DNA from: Deltaproteobacteria bacterium | GTDB lineage: Bacteria > Myxococcota_A > UBA796 | NCBI GenBank assembly: GCA_002707085.1 | Contig: PALY01000111.1 | Coordinates: forward strand, 12,864 to 21,056 | DNA: 8,193 nt | Reading direction: 5' to 3' | In this document: positions 6,458 through 8,193 of the stretch, piece by piece | Numbering within the stretch: position 1 is the first letter of the stretch | Layout: each line of letters opens with the position of its first letter | Notes under the pieces: model-generated | What the model was told of the DNA's origin: nothing | What the model saw: only the letters and a program-made list of their open reading frames with translations | The model's database searches: none | Program-made: the position numbers and the translations under genes

Positions 6458-8110
6458 ATGAACACCGAAGATCTCGCGACCTATCTGCGGCTTACCCCCG
6501 AATTCGGGGGTACTCGGTTCGGTCCGTTTGAGGGCATAGAAGTCCGATTAGGCTCCGATCCAGAGCGATGTCACATTGTTCTTCAACCTGAACTGGGTGT
6601 TCAACCTGAACATGTAAAGCTGTTCCGACAGGGACTTGAAAACCTGATCCTTGCACCATCCGACCGAACCGCGGCCGTCTATCTCTTTCGAATGAACGCG
6701 GGAAAACCCAAGCAATTGACAACCCCCACCGCGGTGCGTCCGGGCGATGCTTTCTCCTTGGTCACTGTTGGCGGGCCTCGTTTCATCATTGAACTCGACG
6801 AACTTCCTGAAGCAATCAAAGAAGAGCGAGCTCGCGCCAAAGGTAAAAAACACAATCCACGCGGCAGACTCAGTAAGGATGCCTTGGCGGGTGAGGCAAA
6901 ACGACAAGCATTTACAAGCTTACTGGTGACGGGCCCCGCGCAACTCGCGCAACGGGGCATCACATTCGTCAAGTCGGGCGCAATCTTTATGCCCCGAAAC
7001 ATTTTCCTGGGTGTTGCCTTGTTGGGCGGTTGGGTGTTTGGTGGCGTCAGTATGTGCAGCAACAAGAGCTTAAAGAAGGACTACGCAACATCACAAACAA
7101 GAGTGGTCGAGTGCAATGAGGAGCTCGGTTTTGCCCGAGACATGAACGGCGACTCACGGACGTACACATTCCAAGAACTCGCTGCCGCAATCATTGGCTC
7201 TGAAGCGTTGGGAGTTGCGCTGGAAAATGACGATTCTCTACGTGCAGCCGTAAAGAAGAAAACAAAAGATATTCTGACTCAAAGCAGCAGCCAGTATGAC
7301 TGGCTCATCACCCGGAAGTCTTCAAAAACCAATGATTTCATCAATTGGCGAAACCGACTGATGGAAAACGAGACCCTTGAAATAGAAAGCCGGCTCCTGC
7401 TGGTTTGGCTGGCAGCAAGGCCAGGCAAACTGCAAAGTGACTTTGGCAAGATTCGCGACTCTGAAGAGTCCAATGTCTGTGGCCGTGGCCCCCTTAAGCT
7501 CACGTATCGCCAAGCAGTGAGCCTCGGACTTTCGGTGCAAGTCGATGCATTTGTGTCCCAAAATCCCGAACTCGTACAGGAAGACCGGGATCGTACCGAA
7601 GAACTCCTCAACGCCACGCTTACTGCTGCGGGCGACTCATCACTGCCCGAAACATTTACCGTTTTGGATGACCCACTTCGCCAAGGTCGAGGCGGATGCC
7701 TGTATTTAGAAGGTGGTGACGATCGAATTGAAATGAATACAATTATTAGAAACTTTGGTCGAACCATGGGTGATGACGTCTCTGACTTACCCGCTGCCGA
7801 TTCAAATGCTGGTGCGGTCGCCCGAGTGGCCAAGTATTGGGCATCAGACCTTATGGAAGTCGATTTTCGCGAAGAAGACCCAGGCATCAATTTTAGTGAA
7901 TCTACTGTGGGCAGCGTGCTGGACAGCTACGACGCGAAAGGGGCATGGGTACTCAGCCGGACAGCCAGCACCATTGCAAAAGCCATTGCCATACCGTGCC
8001 TAACGGCACTGAAAGGCGATCCTGATCTGGCAAAGGAAACCTTGGGAGAAGACATTCCCAGCCCCGTCCATTGCCTTGTACTCGACTGGAATCTTCGCAA
8101 CCCCAACTAA
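6458..8110 (+). CDS. single-pass membrane protein with N-terminal FHA-like domain and large unknown extracytoplasmic region
   Basis: Residues 20-113 look like an FHA domain: beta-strand spacing with GSDPERCHIVL (32-41), VQPEH (48-52) and RPGDAFSL (94-101). The usual Arg after Gly is Ser33 and the usual Ser of SxxH is Gln49, while His52 is kept, so the binding site is degenerate. A basic linker (about 118-150) precedes a single membrane helix at 181-198. The positive charge before the helix suggests N-inside, leaving about 350 residues outside. That region is mainly helical and mixed, with cysteines at 200 and 219 and in VCGRG, GGCLY, IPCLT and VHCLV contexts. I cannot assign it to a family. 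An in-frame TAG at 6425 and the lack of another in-frame ATG fix the start at 6458. It is transcribed away from the kinase/VWA cluster but shares its upstream region, and the FHA theme suggests a linked role. Confidence 0.9.
   Translation: MNTEDLATYLRLTPEFGGTRFGPFEGIEVRLGSDPERCHIVLQPELGVQPEHVKLFRQGLENLILAPSDRTAAVYLFRMNAGKPKQLTTPTAVRPGDAFSLVTVGGPRFIIELDELPEAIKEERARAKGKKHNPRGRLSKDALAGEAKRQAFTSLLVTGPAQLAQRGITFVKSGAIFMPRNIFLGVALLGGWVFGGVSMCSNKSLKKDYATSQTRVVECNEELGFARDMNGDSRTYTFQELAAAIIGSEALGVALENDDSLRAAVKKKTKDILTQSSSQYDWLITRKSSKTNDFINWRNRLMENETLEIESRLLLVWLAARPGKLQSDFGKIRDSEESNVCGRGPLKLTYRQAVSLGLSVQVDAFVSQNPELVQEDRDRTEELLNATLTAAGDSSLPETFTVLDDPLRQGRGGCLYLEGGDDRIEMNTIIRNFGRTMGDDVSDLPAADSNAGAVARVAKYWASDLMEVDFREEDPGINFSESTVGSVLDSYDAKGAWVLSRTASTIAKAIAIPCLTALKGDPDLAKETLGEDIPSPVHCLVLDWNLRNPN
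6582..6611 (+). repeat. short direct repeat inside the FHA-like domain
   Basis: TTCAACCTGAAC occurs twice, at 6582-6593 and 6600-6611, with an 18-base period. It is in frame and gives two QPE tripeptides six residues apart, just before the position of the FHA histidine loop. It could be a small duplication in the phosphopeptide-binding edge or chance. Confidence 0.6.
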
Positions 8111-8139
8111 GCACCCAATCAATGACCCTACGCTTGGGT

Positions 8140-8193
8140 CTACACCTGTGTGCGCCGGCGCCTACACAACCCAAACAGCCCAATCAGAATCCA
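8140..8193 (-). CDS. C-terminal end of a membrane-anchored or sorted protein (MYXO-CTERM-like tail), cut by window edge
   Basis: Reading the minus strand from the right edge, one frame is open for 17 codons to a TAG at 8142-8140; the other two frames stop within a few codons. It encodes WILIGLFGLC followed by RRRR and TQV. A hydrophobic helix end followed by a run of four arginines is the usual close of a MYXO-CTERM protein-sorting tail, or of any C-terminally anchored membrane protein. The rest of the gene, including any Gly-Cys motif before the helix, lies outside the window. It converges on the plus-strand gene, with 29 bases between stop codons. The short length limits certainty. Confidence 0.5.
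   Translation of the reverse strand, partial: WILIGLFGLCRRRRTQV

Noticed and set aside
7279..7890. 203-codon minus-strand frame inside the divergent FHA-like gene
   Set aside because: It is Ser/Arg-rich with no domain, fully contained in a longer gene with sensible protein features.
8124..8140. GACCC/GGGTC hairpin between the converging genes
   Set aside because: The stem is only 5 base pairs with a 7-base loop and no T-run. It is a weak candidate at best, though its position is right for a terminator.
8147..8168. Strong inverted repeat centred on GCGCCGGCGC, a possible terminator
   Set aside because: It coincides with the Arg codons of the minus-strand tail, and no T-run follows on either strand, so coding constraint explains it better.

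Overview
The window carries four complete protein genes, two genes cut by its edges, and very little non-coding DNA. No rRNA, tRNA, CRISPR array or mobile element is visible. The gene types point to a deltaproteobacterial-type predator or saprophyte lineage (Myxococcota, Bradymonadota or relatives). These types are a Hanks-type Ser/Thr kinase with a long Pro/Gly-rich linker and an extracytoplasmic tail, FHA-like membrane proteins, a VWA lipoprotein, and at the right edge a short hydrophobic C-terminus ending in four arginines that resembles a MYXO-CTERM sorting tail. The base composition looks moderate in GC, lower than classical Myxococcus-type genomes. The taxonomic placement is inference.

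Layout. Positions 1-1562 (minus) hold the N-terminal 520 codons of an exported protein of unknown function that runs off the left edge. Positions 1634-3742 (minus) encode a 702-residue transmembrane Ser/Thr kinase starting at TTG. Positions 3846-5351 (minus) encode a lipoprotein-like von Willebrand factor A protein with a second, C-terminal membrane anchor. Positions 5351-6397 (minus) encode a polytopic membrane protein with a degenerate FHA-like C-terminal domain, and its stop codon overlaps the VWA start by one base. After a 60-base divergent gap, 6458-8110 (plus) encodes a single-pass membrane protein with an N-terminal FHA-like domain and a large extracytoplasmic region of unknown fold. 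A convergent minus-strand gene ends at 8140.

How the genes may work together. The kinase domain and both FHA-like domains are predicted to be cytoplasmic. The VWA domain, the four-cysteine tail of the kinase and the C-terminal 350 residues of the divergent gene are predicted to be periplasmic. The leftmost protein is exported. This is consistent with an envelope-spanning phospho-signalling or assembly module in which the parts of a PpkA-like kinase (kinase-TM-VWA, known from type VI secretion) lie on separate polypeptides. No secretion structural genes are in the window, so a link to secretion is only a hypothesis. Both FHA-like domains appear to lack the usual phosphothreonine-contacting Arg and Ser, which raises the possibility of phospho-independent scaffolding.
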